A stretch of 64,000 bases of DNA from Bacteroidetes bacterium GWB2_32_14 (GCA_001768235.1 MENK01000029.1:1-64000); one strand, 5' to 3'. Positions 46,142 to 57,244 are shown, numbered from the stretch's first letter. The notes: generated by a model not told the origin, from the sequence alone. Numbers and translations: made by a program.

Positions 46142-47371
46142 TTAAATTTCTTTAGGGTAACACAAGAAATATTTATGTACTATTTTCGACAATACAGACA
46201 TATTTAACATATCTGAAGCATCGGCAACATCAACTACTTTGCCATCTTTATATACTATTTGTATTTTATCGTCGAAAGCACTGTACGCATTTTTGCTTAT
46301 GTGGTTTGTAAAAACAAAATACCCCGTTTCATTTTCTGAAAAGTTCATTTTCTTTGATGTTGCAAGCAAGAGATTTTCGATACGGGATGCTTCAAAAGGA
46401 GTATTTTGAATTTCAATCTTATATAAATTCCTGTGCAAGATATTCAAAGATAATGTAGATAGCACTTTGTCCTTTTCGTTACTCCATTTTTTCAGGGATA
46501 CAATAATATCTGTATCATCAATACACGAGAAATTTTCAAGAATTTCTTTTTCTGTATATTTTTTTGTTGATGGTTTTAAGAAGAAAGCGAGTTCGTCAGG
46601 TAAATACATATTTTCGTTATTCCGAATCAATTCTCTTACCCGCTTAAAAATATTAAGTAATAATTGTTCGGCAGAAACAACCGTTTTATGCAAATAAACC
46701 TGCCAATACATTAACCATCGGGCAATAAGGAATTTTTCAATCGAGTAAATTCCCTTTGCTTCAACAACAAGCTGATCGTTACTAATGTTGAGCATTTTAA
46801 TAATCCTGTCGGAACTCACAACACCTTCCGAAACACCCGTGTAAAAGCTGTCACGGCTAAGGTAATCGAGCCTGTCCATATCCAGTTGACTAGAAATAAG
46901 CTGATGAAGGAATTTTTTAGGATATTCATTTTTAAATATGGAAATAGCCAGTGTAAGTTTTCCATTATATTGCTCATTGAGTTCATTCATAAAAAGCAAT
47001 GAAAGCTGTTCGTGGCTATAATCTTCGAGAATCACTTTTTCAAGGGTATGCGAAAATGGCCCATGGCCTATATCGTGAAGAAGGAGTGCTAATGTAACAG
47101 CTTCTTCTTCAACTTCTGTTATTTCATGTCCTTTTGCTTTTAGCCCGTTTATAGCAGAATTCAAAAGATGAATGGCACCCAAAGTATGCTGAAACCTGGT
47201 ATGCACTGCCCCGGGATATACAAATTCAGTTAACCCCAGTTGTTTTATGCGGCGTAAACGCTGAAAATACTTATGTTCAATTATATCGAAAACAATTTCT
47301 GACGGGATATTGATAAACCCATAAACTGGGTCGTTAACTATCTTTTTTTTATTTTGCCAGTTTTCTTTCAC
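46142..47371 (-). CDS. HD-domain phosphohydrolase (SAMHD1/dGTPase-like)
   Basis: 409 residues, GTG start at 47371. Metal-binding HD residues: His62 (RFQHTLGAIHL), His99-Asp100 (LLLHDIGHGPFSHTLE) and an Asp in DMDRLDYLSRDS. This layout is the SAMHD1-like deoxynucleotide/phosphate hydrolase subset. Exact substrate unknown. Often precedes lpxD in Bacteroidota, as here. Confidence 0.88.
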   Translation of the reverse strand: MKENWQNKKKIVNDPVYGFINIPSEIVFDIIEHKYFQRLRRIKQLGLTEFVYPGAVHTRFQHTLGAIHLLNSAINGLKAKGHEITEVEEEAVTLALLLHDIGHGPFSHTLEKVILEDYSHEQLSLLFMNELNEQYNGKLTLAISIFKNEYPKKFLHQLISSQLDMDRLDYLSRDSFYTGVSEGVVSSDRIIKMLNISNDQLVVEAKGIYSIEKFLIARWLMYWQVYLHKTVVSAEQLLLNIFKRVRELIRNNENMYLPDELAFFLKPSTKKYTEKEILENFSCIDDTDIIVSLKKWSNEKDKVLSTLSLNILHRNLYKIEIQNTPFEASRIENLLLATSKKMNFSENETGYFVFTNHISKNAYSAFDDKIQIVYKDGKVVDVADASDMLNMSVLSKIVHKYFLCYPKEI

Positions 47372-47394
47372 GATCGAATGTCTTAATGAATAAA

Positions 47395-47402
47395 CAAAAA
47401 TA
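47395..47402 (-). promoter_or_regulatory. -7 element for the HD/lpx operon
   Basis: Minus-strand TATTTTTG, 23 bases upstream of the GTG start at 47371. Confidence 0.45.
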
Positions 47403-47514
47403 CAGGTTTTTAAAAAATATTTATAGAAATAATCTGTATTGTACCATTTAAATAATCAAATATTTAAAATTCAGGATCAAATTTTTTATAATGTACAAAT
47501 TTTCAGGCAAATAA

Positions 47515-47546
47515 TTTTGTTTTTTTGAGTATTATTTATATTTTTG
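47515..47546 (+). promoter_or_regulatory. Promoter for rimP-nusA-infB
   Basis: TTTTG (47515-47519), 19 bases, TATTTTTG (47539-47546): near-consensus. The leader runs about 60 bases to the rimP ATG at 47612. Confidence 0.65.
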
Positions 47547-47573
47547 CGCCTGTAAAAGCGAAAGAATTGTGTA

Positions 47574-47590
47574 AGGGGACATTGTCCCCT
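47574..47590 (+). ncRNA. Hairpin in the rimP leader
   Basis: AGGGGAC (47574-47580) pairs with GTCCCCT (47584-47590) over the loop ATT, followed by TATTTTATT. It lies between promoter and start codon and could be an attenuator or an mRNA structure. No Rfam class recognised. Confidence 0.45.
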
Positions 47591-47611
47591 ATTTTATTAC
47601 AGGTATTGAAA

Positions 47612-48079
47612 ATGATAAAAAAAGAAGACATAATGCTTACGATACAGCCGCTTGTTGAGCAAAAAAATGCTTTTATAGTTGATGTTATCGTAAAATCTTC
47701 GAATAAGATAATTGTTGAGCTTGATAGTTTCGATAAAGTTACTATTGATGATTGTGTTGATATCAGCAGGTTAATTGAGTCAAATTTCAACCGCGATACC
47801 GAAGATTATGAATTAGAGGTTTCATCGGCAGGATTATCTTCCCCGTTTAAGGTTATTGAGCAATATCAAAAAAACCTTGGCAAAGAAATAGAAACAGTTA
47901 CGAAAGAAGGGAAAAAACTCACGGGTATTTTAAGCCACATTTCAGAAAAATCATTCAAAATAGATATAAAAAAAACAGAAAAAGTTGAAGGGAAAAAGAA
48001 AAGACAAGAAATTATTGAAACAATTGAAATCCCATTCGACAAAGCAAAATTTACAAAAGTTGTATTTAATTTTAAATAA
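47612..48079 (+). CDS. rimP: Ribosome maturation factor RimP
   Basis: 155 residues from MIKKEDIMLT; an upstream ATG at 47525 would overlap the promoter. Assembles the 30S subunit. The start, EQKNAFIVDVIV, DDCVDISRLIES and YELEVSSAGLSSPFK are the family marks, followed by the SH3-like C-terminal domain. 17 bases before nusA, the conserved rimP-nusA-infB order. Confidence 0.95.
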   Translation: MIKKEDIMLTIQPLVEQKNAFIVDVIVKSSNKIIVELDSFDKVTIDDCVDISRLIESNFNRDTEDYELEVSSAGLSSPFKVIEQYQKNLGKEIETVTKEGKKLTGILSHISEKSFKIDIKKTEKVEGKKKRQEIIETIEIPFDKAKFTKVVFNFK

Positions 48080-48096
48080 TAGAAAAAAGATATAAA

Positions 48097-49335
48097 ATGG
48101 AAAATTTGAATTTGATCGACACATTTTCTGAATTTAAGGAGTTGAAAAATATCGATCGTCCAACAATGATGACGGTTTTAGAGGATGTATTTCGTAATTT
48201 ATTGTTAAAAAAATACGGAACAGATGAGAACTTCGATGTGATTATTAACATCGATAAAGGAGACTTTGAAATTTGGAGAAACCGCGAAGTAGTCGAAGAT
48301 AGCGATTTTAATGATGCGAACTTGCAAATCCCTTTATCTGCGGCAAAAAAGATTGATAAGGATTACGAAGTAGGAGAAGAAGTTACCGACGAAGTTAAAC
48401 TGCTCGATTTTGGAAGAAGAGCAATACTTGCTTTACGCCAGAATTTAACAAACAGGATTCTTGATTTAGAAAAGAACAATATTTACATCAAGTACAAAGA
48501 CAAAATTGGGGATATTGTTACAGGCGAAATTTACCAGGTTTGGAAAAAAGAAATATTAGTTCTCGACGATGAAAATAACGAGTTAATCCTTCCAAAAACA
48601 GAACAAATACCATCTGATTTTTTCAGAAAAGGCGACTCTATTCGTGCCGTTGTTGTTCGTGTTGAAATGAAAAACAATAACCCCTTAATTATATTATCAC
48701 GTACATCACCTGTATTTTTAGAACGGTTATTCGAACTTGAAGTACCCGAGATTTTCGACGGGTTAATTACAATTAAAAAAATTGTACGAATACCCGGTGA
48801 ACGTGCTAAAGTTGCCGTTGAATCGTACGACGAGCGCATCGATCCTGTTGGAGCCTGTGTCGGTATGAAAGGTTCAAGAATACATGGTATCGTTCGTGAG
48901 TTGAAAAACGAAAATATTGATGTTATTAACTTTACAAATAATACACAGTTATTTATTCAACGTTCGTTAAGTCCTGCAAAAATCATTTCGATAAAATTAA
49001 ACCAGGAAGAAAAACGTGCAGATGTGTATTTATTGCCCGAAGAAGTATCGTTGGCAATTGGTAAAGGAGGTTTAAATATTAAACTCGCTAGCCAGCTCAC
49101 CGGTTACGAAATTGATGTTTACAGGGAAACTATCGAAGAAGACGATGAAGACGTAAATATCGATGAATTTACAGACGAAATTGAAAGCTGGGTTATTGAT
49201 GCATTAAAAGCAATTGGTTGCGATACTGCAAAGAGTGTTCTTGAACTAACTCGGGAAGACTTAATTAAACGCACCGATCTTGAAGAAGAAACAATTGATG
49301 AAGTAATTCGAATATTTAAAGCTGAATTTGAATAA
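48097..49335 (+). CDS. nusA: Transcription termination/antitermination factor NusA
   Basis: 412 residues. N-terminal domain (about 1-125, LNLIDTFSEFKELK), S1 domain (GEIYQVWKKEILVLD), two KH domains (VGACVGMKGSRIHGIVREL; LLPEEVSLAIGKGGLNIKLA), and a short C-terminal helical tail (WVIDALKAIGCDTAKSVLEL). It lacks the two full acidic AR2 repeats of E. coli NusA, as usual in Bacteroidota. Confidence 0.97.
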   Translation: MENLNLIDTFSEFKELKNIDRPTMMTVLEDVFRNLLLKKYGTDENFDVIINIDKGDFEIWRNREVVEDSDFNDANLQIPLSAAKKIDKDYEVGEEVTDEVKLLDFGRRAILALRQNLTNRILDLEKNNIYIKYKDKIGDIVTGEIYQVWKKEILVLDDENNELILPKTEQIPSDFFRKGDSIRAVVVRVEMKNNNPLIILSRTSPVFLERLFELEVPEIFDGLITIKKIVRIPGERAKVAVESYDERIDPVGACVGMKGSRIHGIVRELKNENIDVINFTNNTQLFIQRSLSPAKIISIKLNQEEKRADVYLLPEEVSLAIGKGGLNIKLASQLTGYEIDVYRETIEEDDEDVNIDEFTDEIESWVIDALKAIGCDTAKSVLELTREDLIKRTDLEEETIDEVIRIFKAEFE

Positions 49336-49398
49336 CAGAATATTGTATATTTGGCAAATCTTCAGTTTTTTGATTTTTTAATGGTTTAGTTACAAAAT

Positions 49399-52338
49399 AT
49401 GGGACAAGACAAGACAACAAGACTTAGTAAAGTAGCAAGAGAATTTAATGTGGGAATCTCAACGATTATTGAGTTCCTGCATAAAAAGGGTCATGAATTA
49501 GATTCAAACCCGAATACAAAAGTTCCTGAAGAGCTTTACAATATTCTTGTTAAAGAATACAGTTCAGATTTTAATGCAAAAAAAGAATCAGAAAAATTGA
49601 TTCTTGCAAAATTGCGTGAAAAAAAGGAAACAATTTCTATTAATGATATCCCTCATCATCCTGCTAATGATGAAGAAACAGACGATGATTCTTCAAACCG
49701 GGACGAAGAGATTATGATTAAAGATTTTAGTAGCAGAAATTCCGGTACTTTACCAGAAACAAAGCCTGTTCAGGATTCAATAAAAATCGTTGGTAAAATT
49801 GATCTTGATAAAAAACAAAAAAAGGAAGAACCAGAAAAGGAGCAAGAACCTAAAGTTGTTCAGGAAACCATTAAAAAAGAAAAAAACCCGGAAGAAGTAA
49901 AACCAACAGAAGAAGATAAAAAAACAGAACAGGGAAAAGATACTGTTAAAGTAGTTGGAAGAATTGACCTTGACTCTTTAAATCAAAAAACACGCCCCGA
50001 CAAGAAAACAAAAAAACAAAGAGAACAGGAACAGGAAGATTTAAAACAAAAAAATACTATCACAAAGCATCATCCAAAAACAGAAGAAAAGACAGAAGAT
50101 TCAAAACCCGAAGAAAAAGTAGAAGAAAAAATTATAAAACAAGATTTAGAACCACCCCGGGTAGTATTTAAATCTGAAGTACAAAAACTTACAGGGCCTA
50201 CTGTTGTTGGAAAAATAGATTTGCCTGTTGCTTCAAAAGATAAAGATAAAAAACCGGTTGCTTCATCAAACGATTTAAGAAGCAAGAAGAAAAAACGCAA
50301 GAGAATTCACAAGGATTTTAAAGATAAAGTTGAAGTTGTTTTGAAAAAACCAGCTGAAGTAGAAGCTGACAAGAAAAAAGAACACGAATCCTTTAACAAA
50401 TTAAAAAAGAAAAAGAAACGACAACTACGCCCCGAAATCAGCGAAGTAGATGTTCAAAAACAAATTAAAGACACATTAGCCCGGTTAACCACAAAAGGAA
50501 AATCAAAAGGCTCAAAGCACAGGCGCGATAAACGCGATGCATTTAGTTTAAAACAACAGGAAGATTCTATTAAATTAGAAGCAGACAAACAAATTTTAAA
50601 AGTTACTGAATTTGTTTCTGTAAACGAATTGGCTTCTATGATGAGTGTTCCTGTAAATGAAGTCATTTCGGTTTGCATGAACCTGGGGCTGCTTGTTTCA
50701 ATCAATCAACGGCTGAATGCAGAAACCATGGCTCTTGTTGCCGATGAATTCAACTTTAAAGTACAATTTATCAGTGTTGAAGTTCAGGAAGCAATAAAAG
50801 AAGAAGAGGACACAGAAGAAGAATTAGTTTACAGGCCTCCTATTGTAACCGTAATGGGACATGTTGACCATGGTAAAACATCTTTGCTTGACTTTATCCG
50901 TAAAGCAAATGTTATTGCTGGTGAAGCAGGGGGTATTACCCAGCATATTGGAGCTTACAGCGTTATTCTTGATAATGGAAAAACAATAACCTTTTTAGAT
51001 ACTCCCGGTCACGAAGCATTTACAGCTATGCGTGCACGTGGAGCCCAGGTTACTGATGTGGTAATTATTGTTGTTTCGGCAGATGATAATGTGATGCCCC
51101 AAACTGTTGAAGCAATTAACCATGCCAGTGCCGCTGGTGTACCCATAATATTTGCAATAAATAAAATTGACAAAACAGGCGCAAATCCCGAAAAAATTAA
51201 AGAGGAACTGGCTAACATGAACTACCTTGTCGAAGAGTGGGGTGGTAAATACCAGTCACAGGATATTTCTGCAAAACAAGGTACAAACGTTGATTTGCTG
51301 CTCGAAAAAGTACTTCTCGAAGCCGAACTGCTCGATCTTAAAGCAAACCCCGATAAAAAAGCTCATGGAACAGTAATTGAATCTGAGCTTGATAAAGGAC
51401 GTGGATATATATCGACTATCCTTGTAGAATCAGGAACTTTAAAAATTGGAGATGTAATTTTAGCAGGCAGTTATTTTGGACATGCTAAAGCTATGTACAA
51501 CGAACGTGGTAAACGTATTGATACTGCCGGCCCATCAACTCCTGTGCAAATACTGGGATTAAATGGTGCTCCGCAAGCCGGTGACAAGTTTAATGTAATG
51601 GAAAGCGATAAGGAAGCCCGCGAGATCGCGAACAAAAGGGAACAGTTACAACGCGAACAAAGTTTACGTACCCAAAAACATATTACTCTCGACGAGATCG
51701 GACGACGAATTGCTATTGGAAACTTTCAGGAAATCAATATCGTTGTTAAGGGTGACGTGGATGGTTCAATTGAAGCTCTATCAGACTCATTAATAAAATT
51801 AGGTACTGATGAAATTCAGGTAAATATTATCCACAAAGGTGTTGGACAAATATCTGAATCGGATGTTTTATTAGCAGCTGCATCTAACGCTATTATTATA
51901 GGATTCCAGGTTAGGCCCTCAATGAACGCCCGTAAATTAGCAGAAAAAGAAGAAATCGACATTCGTTTGTACTCCATTATTTACGATGCAATAAACGAAG
52001 TACACGATGCCATGGAAGGCATGCTTTCGCCAGAAATTAAAGAAGAGATTGTTGCCACCGTTGAAGTACGCGAGGTATTTAAAATCAAGAAGGTGGGTTC
52101 TGTTGCCGGTTGCATGGTTAAAGAAGGTAAAATTAATAGAAATACAAGCATCCGTGTTATTCGTGATGGTATCGTGATTTATTCAGGCCAGCTGGGTTCG
52201 TTGAAACGATTTAAAGACGATGTAAAAGAAGTGGTTTCCGGGTACGAATGCGGATTAAATGTCGATAACTATAACGACATTAAAGTAGGCGATATTATTG
52301 AAGGTTACCAACAAGTTGAAGTTAAAAAGAAACTGTAA
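49399..52338 (+). CDS. infB: Translation initiation factor IF-2
   Basis: 979 residues. IF2N near the start ([20 protein letters not shown]), a long Lys/Glu-rich low-complexity region (about 75-400) with three IVGKIDL-type repeats, a second IF2N-like part, then the GTPase domain: G1 GHVDHGKTS at 487-495, G2/G3 [16 protein letters not shown]4 NKID. C-terminal domains follow ([14 protein letters not shown]). Delivers initiator tRNA, whose gene is at 42557. 63 bases after nusA. Confidence 0.97.
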   Translation: MGQDKTTRLSKVAREFNVGISTIIEFLHKKGHELDSNPNTKVPEELYNILVKEYSSDFNAKKESEKLILAKLREKKETISINDIPHHPANDEETDDDSSNRDEEIMIKDFSSRNSGTLPETKPVQDSIKIVGKIDLDKKQKKEEPEKEQEPKVVQETIKKEKNPEEVKPTEEDKKTEQGKDTVKVVGRIDLDSLNQKTRPDKKTKKQREQEQEDLKQKNTITKHHPKTEEKTEDSKPEEKVEEKIIKQDLEPPRVVFKSEVQKLTGPTVVGKIDLPVASKDKDKKPVASSNDLRSKKKKRKRIHKDFKDKVEVVLKKPAEVEADKKKEHESFNKLKKKKKRQLRPEISEVDVQKQIKDTLARLTTKGKSKGSKHRRDKRDAFSLKQQEDSIKLEADKQILKVTEFVSVNELASMMSVPVNEVISVCMNLGLLVSINQRLNAETMALVADEFNFKVQFISVEVQEAIKEEEDTEEELVYRPPIVTVMGHVDHGKTSLLDFIRKANVIAGEAGGITQHIGAYSVILDNGKTITFLDTPGHEAFTAMRARGAQVTDVVIIVVSADDNVMPQTVEAINHASAAGVPIIFAINKIDKTGANPEKIKEELANMNYLVEEWGGKYQSQDISAKQGTNVDLLLEKVLLEAELLDLKANPDKKAHGTVIESELDKGRGYISTILVESGTLKIGDVILAGSYFGHAKAMYNERGKRIDTAGPSTPVQILGLNGAPQAGDKFNVMESDKEAREIANKREQLQREQSLRTQKHITLDEIGRRIAIGNFQEINIVVKGDVDGSIEALSDSLIKLGTDEIQVNIIHKGVGQISESDVLLAAASNAIIIGFQVRPSMNARKLAEKEEIDIRLYSIIYDAINEVHDAMEGMLSPEIKEEIVATVEVREVFKIKKVGSVAGCMVKEGKINRNTSIRVIRDGIVIYSGQLGSLKRFKDDVKEVVSGYECGLNVDNYNDIKVGDIIEGYQQVEVKKKL

Positions 52339-52347
52339 CAGCTAAAT

Positions 52348-52378
52348 AAAATCCGAAGAATTACTCTTCGGATTTTTT
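52348..52378. terminator. Shared terminator of infB and thiL
   Basis: ATCCGAAGA (52351-52359) pairs with TCTTCGGAT (52365-52373), flanked by AAA and TTT runs. The thiL stop codon (52361-52363) lies in its loop. Confidence 0.85.
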
Positions 52379-53413
52379 ATTTCTTAACGGATTCCATCCC
52401 TGAGCTTGTAATTCAATTGTATGACCGCTTTCTGAAATTAACACGGCACCATGTTCTTTTGTGGTTATATGTCCAACAGGATGTATTAGTGGTTGATTTT
52501 TGATTTTATCAAAATCGGCAACATCTATTGTAAAAAGTAATTCATAATCTTCACCACCATTTAAAGCAGCAATTATAGGCTCAAAATTAAATTCTTTGGC
52601 CATTTTTTGCGTGTTTAAATCAATTGGAATCTTATCCTGGAATATTTTACACCCAACTCCAGATTTATTGCAAATATGCAATATTTCAGATGATAAACCA
52701 TCAGAAATATCAATCATTGCTGTTGGCACAATTTGCAACTCTTTAAAAAGCTCAATTACATCTTTTCTGGCTTCAGGTTTTAACTGGCGCTGCAAAATAT
52801 ACTCGTAACCTTCTAAGTTCGGTTGCATATCATTAATTGATGTAAATACATTTTTTTCCCGTTCCAGCAATTGTAATCCCATGTATGCAGCACCCAGGTT
52901 TCCGGTAACACAAACAATATCATTTTTTTTGGCATTACAACGATAAGTAATATTTTCCTTGTTTGCTTCACCAATTGCTGTTATGCTAATTACCAAGCCT
53001 GTTAATGAAGTTGAAGTATCTCCGCCAACAAGGTCAACATTGTATTTTTCACATGCCAGTTTTATTCCTTCATATAATTCTTCAAGGTGATTGACCGAGA
53101 ATTTACTTGAAACGCCAATAGAAACGGTTATTTGTTTTGGAATAGCATTCATAGCATAAACATCAGAAAGATTTACAACCACAGCTTTGTAGCCCAGGTG
53201 CTTTAATGGAGTATAAATAAGGTTAAAATGAATACCTTCAAGCAGTAAATCCGTTGTTAAAACAATTGATGTATTTCCATAATTTAAAACTGCAGCATCG
53301 TCACCAATACCTTTAATGGTACTTTTTTGTTTAAGGTTTAAATCATGGGTTAAATGCTCTATCAATCCAAACTCTCCCAATTCGGCTATTTCACGTGTTT
53401 TTTTATCTGTCAT
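52361..53413 (-). CDS. thiL: Thiamine-monophosphate kinase
   Basis: 350 residues. Makes thiamine diphosphate. GIGDDAAVLNYG near residue 36 (magnesium/ATP binding), VNLSDVYAMNAIPKQ, VGGDTSTSLTGL, and MIDISDGLSSEIL, GEDYELLFTI are the ThiL/PurM-like marks. Monocistronic, divergent from sufB. Its 3' end is folded into the infB terminator. Confidence 0.96.
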   Translation of the reverse strand: MTDKKTREIAELGEFGLIEHLTHDLNLKQKSTIKGIGDDAAVLNYGNTSIVLTTDLLLEGIHFNLIYTPLKHLGYKAVVVNLSDVYAMNAIPKQITVSIGVSSKFSVNHLEELYEGIKLACEKYNVDLVGGDTSTSLTGLVISITAIGEANKENITYRCNAKKNDIVCVTGNLGAAYMGLQLLEREKNVFTSINDMQPNLEGYEYILQRQLKPEARKDVIELFKELQIVPTAMIDISDGLSSEILHICNKSGVGCKIFQDKIPIDLNTQKMAKEFNFEPIIAALNGGEDYELLFTIDVADFDKIKNQPLIHPVGHITTKEHGAVLISESGHTIELQAQGWNPLRNKKSEE

Positions 53414-53465
53414 TTTTGTATGAAATTGATATATATCATATAAAAAAAAGATTAAACAATCTTAT

Positions 53466-53496
53466 TATATTTGTTGTTAAAATTTAGATATATTTG
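53466..53496 (+). promoter_or_regulatory. Promoter region of the suf operon (two -7 elements)
   Basis: Two TATATTTG boxes, 53466-53473 and 53489-53496, upstream of the sufB ATG at 53563. -33 TTG spacing is not ideal for either. No Fur- or IscR-like site is recognised. Confidence 0.5.
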
Positions 53497-53562
53497 CATA
53501 CTATTTAGAATTAATCTTAATTAAAATATGCTTTCTTTTCAAAATTGCAACTGTGCAAAGTT

Positions 53563-55014
53563 ATGGAAAAAGATCAAGATAAAATATTAAACGAAGTCAC
53601 TCGGAGCGAATATAAATATGGTTTTGTAACGAATATAGAAAATGAATCCTTTGCAAAAGGATTAAGCGAAGATGTAGTTCGTTTAATATCGCAAAAAAAG
53701 AACGAACCTGAATTTATGCTTGAATTTCGTTTAAAAGCATTTAGATATTGGCAAAAGATGAAAATGCCAAAATGGGCTCATCTTCAGATACCTGAAATAA
53801 ACTACCAGGATATAATATATTATTCAGCTCCTAAACAAAAAGCATCGGGGCCAAAAAGTATTGATGATATTGATCCGGAATTAAAAGCAACTTTTGATAA
53901 ATTAGGTATTTCATTAGATGAGCAAAAAAGATTATCCGGAGTTGCAGTTGATGCTGTAATAGATAGTATTTCAGTAAAAACTACTTTTAAAGAAACACTT
54001 GCTGAATTAGGAATTATTTTTTGTTCATTTAGCGAAGCTGTACAAGAACATCCCGATTTAGTTAAAAAATATATGGGTTCTGTAGTTCCTTATACCGATA
54101 ATTTTTTTGCCGCATTAAATTCTGCCGTATTTAGTGATGGTTCGTTTTGTTATATTCCAAAAGGGGTTCGATGCCCGATGGAACTATCCACCTATTTCAG
54201 AATAAATGCAGCGAATACTGGTCAGTTCGAACGAACATTAATTGTTGCAGAAGATGATGCTTCTGTAAGCTATCTCGAAGGTTGTACTGCCCCCATGCGC
54301 GATGAAAACCAGTTACATGCAGCAATTGTAGAGATAATAGCAAATAACAATGCCTATGTAAAATATTCTACTGTTCAAAACTGGTATCCCGGCGATAAAA
54401 ATGGAAAAGGGGGTATTTATAATTTTGTAACAAAACGGGGAAAATGTGCAGGTGAAAATTCCAAAATATCATGGACTCAGGTAGAAACTGGTTCTGCGGT
54501 TACCTGGAAGTATCCAAGTTGCATTCTTTTAGGTGATAATTCTGTTGGTGAGTTTTATTCGGTTGCTGTTACCAATAATTATCAACAAGCCGACACAGGT
54601 ACAAAAATGATACATATTGGCAAAAATACGAAAAGCACAATCGTATCCAAAGGTATTTCGGCAGGATTTAGCAATAATAGCTACAGGGGATTGGTTAAAG
54701 TAACTAAAAACGCTATAAATTCCCGAAACTTTTCACAATGCGACAGCTTACTCCTGGGCGATAAATGTGGTGCGCATACATTCCCATATATTGAAGTGGA
54801 TAATAAAGACTCAATTGTTGAACACGAAGCAACAACTTCCAAAATTGGTGAAGACCAGATTTTTTATTGCAATCAACGCGGAATAAAAACAGAAGATGCT
54901 ATAGGTTTAATTGTAAATGGGTATGCAAAAGAAGTTTTAAATAAACTCCCGATGGAATTTGCTGTTGAAGCTCAAAAGTTACTTCAAATTAGCCTTGAAG
55001 GGAGTGTTGGATAA
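53563..55014 (+). CDS. sufB: Fe-S cluster assembly protein SufB
   Basis: 483 residues from ATG at 53563 (MEKDQDKI); an ATG at 53545 adds six. Scaffold of the SufBCD complex. [34 protein letters not shown], and the C-terminal [19 protein letters not shown] (conserved Cys region), [15 protein letters not shown] with His. Starts the SUF operon; 52 bases before sufC. Confidence 0.97.
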   Translation: MEKDQDKILNEVTRSEYKYGFVTNIENESFAKGLSEDVVRLISQKKNEPEFMLEFRLKAFRYWQKMKMPKWAHLQIPEINYQDIIYYSAPKQKASGPKSIDDIDPELKATFDKLGISLDEQKRLSGVAVDAVIDSISVKTTFKETLAELGIIFCSFSEAVQEHPDLVKKYMGSVVPYTDNFFAALNSAVFSDGSFCYIPKGVRCPMELSTYFRINAANTGQFERTLIVAEDDASVSYLEGCTAPMRDENQLHAAIVEIIANNNAYVKYSTVQNWYPGDKNGKGGIYNFVTKRGKCAGENSKISWTQVETGSAVTWKYPSCILLGDNSVGEFYSVAVTNNYQQADTGTKMIHIGKNTKSTIVSKGISAGFSNNSYRGLVKVTKNAINSRNFSQCDSLLLGDKCGAHTFPYIEVDNKDSIVEHEATTSKIGEDQIFYCNQRGIKTEDAIGLIVNGYAKEVLNKLPMEFAVEAQKLLQISLEGSVG

Positions 55015-55066
55015 AGATAAATTATAAATCTTGAAAAGATAATTAGAAATAAATACATATAGAATC

Positions 55067-55819
55067 ATGTTAAGTATAAAAAATTTACATGCAAATATAG
55101 AAAGTAAAGAGATTTTAAAAGGAATAAACCTTGAAGTAAAGGCTGGCGAAGTACATGCTATTATGGGGCCAAATGGTTCCGGAAAAAGTACGTTGGCTTC
55201 TGTTCTTGCCGGGAGAGAATTATTTACAGTTACCGAAGGAAAAGTTACTTATCAGGGCAAAGATCTTTTTGAACTTTCTCCAGAAGAACGGGCCAGCGAA
55301 GGGATATTTTTAGGATTCCAATACCCTATTGAAATACCGGGTGTTAGTATGGTTAATTTTATGAAAACGGCTGTTAACGAACAGCGTAAGCATAGAGGTC
55401 TTGAACCTTTATCTTCGTCAGACTTTTTAAAACTCATGCGCGAAAAGAAAGAACTGGTTGAGTTAGATTCAAACCTTACCAATAGGTCTGTTAACGAGGG
55501 GTTTTCAGGAGGCGAGAAAAAAAGAAACGAAATATTTCAAATGGCAATGCTGGAACCTAAATTAGCAATTCTCGACGAAACAGATTCCGGACTCGATATT
55601 GATGCTTTACGAATAGTTGCTAATGGCGTAAATAAGTTAAAATCACCTTACAACGCCAGTATTGTAATTACTCATTACCAAAGATTACTCGATTATATTG
55701 TTCCTGATTTTGTCCATGTACTTTATGATGGTAAGATTATTCGTTCCGGAGGTAAAGAATTGGCATTTGAGCTCGAAGAAAAAGGATACGACTGGTTAAA
55801 AAAAGGTATTGTTGTTTAA
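55067..55819 (+). CDS. sufC: SufC ATPase
   Basis: 250-residue ABC-type ATPase. Walker A GPNGSGKS at 34-41, signature FSGGEKKRNEIFQMA, Walker B LAILDETDSGLDIDAL with the SufC-specific ETDSGLD, and H-motif ITHYQRLL. Drives SufBD conformational change. 39 bases before sufD. Confidence 0.97.
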   Translation: MLSIKNLHANIESKEILKGINLEVKAGEVHAIMGPNGSGKSTLASVLAGRELFTVTEGKVTYQGKDLFELSPEERASEGIFLGFQYPIEIPGVSMVNFMKTAVNEQRKHRGLEPLSSSDFLKLMREKKELVELDSNLTNRSVNEGFSGGEKKRNEIFQMAMLEPKLAILDETDSGLDIDALRIVANGVNKLKSPYNASIVITHYQRLLDYIVPDFVHVLYDGKIIRSGGKELAFELEEKGYDWLKKGIVV

Positions 55820-55858
55820 CAGCTTAAACATTGTTCCCGGAATTTAAAAAACAAATTC

Positions 55859-57232
55859 ATGAGTTCAGAAATTATACATAGTGAAATCAAAAATAAACTT
55901 CTCGATTTGTATCAGAATAACCACGAAGTTCTAAAAAATGGTTCCCCTGATTACATAAATAAAATTAGAGAAAAAGCAATTGAAAGGTTTAGAGAATTGG
56001 GATTGCCCGATAAAAAGAATGAAAATTATAAATATACCGACCTGAAAAAGGAATTTGATAATGGGTATAAAACCTATTTATCACCTAAAAATATCAAGTT
56101 CGATATGAAAGAAATTTTCAGTTGCGATGTTCCTGATTTGAATACTAAAGTTATTTTATTGCTCAACGGATGGTACTATGATCGTGAAAATCTTCTGACT
56201 GAGCTCCCGGGTGGAGCCATAATAGGGAGTTTTCAAAAAGCATCAGAAATTTATCCCGAATTGGTAAAAAAACACTTTGCTCAATATGCTGATATTGAAA
56301 ATGAAGGTTCTGTCGCATTAAATACAGCTTTTGTTAAAGATGGTATTTTTTTATTTGTACCAAAAGGTGTAATAATTGAAAAACCGATTCAAATTATTAA
56401 TGTTTTAATGGATGAAGAAGAAGGTTTTACTCAACACCGGAATCTTTATATTCTTGAAGAAAACAGCCAGGCTTCCATTGTGGTTTGCGATCATACATTA
56501 TCTGCATCTAATTTTTTAACGAACTCTGTTGCAGAATTTTATGTTGGACAAAATGCACACCTTGATTACTCGAGAATACAGAATGAACACAATGGCTCGA
56601 AACAAATATCTCATTTATTTTTTCATCAGGAGAGAGATAGCAACGTAACAGCAAATACCATATCGCTTCATGGAGGACTAATCCGAAATAATATTTCTGT
56701 TCATTTAGATGGGGAAGGTTGCGAAAACAATACCTATGGCTTATATTTAACAGATAAGGGTCAGCACATTGATAACCATGTTTTTATTGATCATGCAAAA
56801 CCACATTGTATAAGCAACCAGCTTTTTAAAGGAGTGCTTGACGACTTTGCAACAGGGGCTTTTAATGGGAAAATATTGGTACGCAGAGATGCACAAAAAA
56901 CTCAGGCCTACCAGGCTAATAATAATATTTTACTGACTGATGATGCGGATATTAAAACCCGTCCCCAGCTTGAAATATATGCTGATGATGTAAAATGCAG
57001 CCATGGCGCTACGGTTGGCCAGCTCGACGAAAATGCCCTATTTTATATGCGTGCCCGCGGAATCAATAAAAAAGAAGCAAAACTATTGCTCATGTATGCT
57101 TTTGCTCACGAAATAATTCAAAAAATTAAAGTCCCTGCTTTAAAAGATCGTATTACTGATTTAGTCGAGAAACGACTTCGTGGTGAATTATCGCGATGTA
57201 ATTTCTGCCAGATGCATTGTTGTAACTCTTAA
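55859..57232 (+). CDS. sufD: SufD
   Basis: 457 residues. Partner of SufB and C; beta-helix with an N-terminal helical part (INKIREKAIERFRELGLP, NYKYTDLKKEF). Contains HNLYILEEN-like RNLYILEENSQASIVV, LHGGLIRNNISVHLDGEGCEN and the DDVKCSHGATVGQLDENAL motif with His/Cys. Ends CNFCQMHCCNS, a cysteine-rich tail. 12 bases before sufS. Confidence 0.95.
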   Translation: MSSEIIHSEIKNKLLDLYQNNHEVLKNGSPDYINKIREKAIERFRELGLPDKKNENYKYTDLKKEFDNGYKTYLSPKNIKFDMKEIFSCDVPDLNTKVILLLNGWYYDRENLLTELPGGAIIGSFQKASEIYPELVKKHFAQYADIENEGSVALNTAFVKDGIFLFVPKGVIIEKPIQIINVLMDEEEGFTQHRNLYILEENSQASIVVCDHTLSASNFLTNSVAEFYVGQNAHLDYSRIQNEHNGSKQISHLFFHQERDSNVTANTISLHGGLIRNNISVHLDGEGCENNTYGLYLTDKGQHIDNHVFIDHAKPHCISNQLFKGVLDDFATGAFNGKILVRRDAQKTQAYQANNNILLTDDADIKTRPQLEIYADDVKCSHGATVGQLDENALFYMRARGINKKEAKLLLMYAFAHEIIQKIKVPALKDRITDLVEKRLRGELSRCNFCQMHCCNS

Positions 57233-57244
57233 AATAATAATCAA

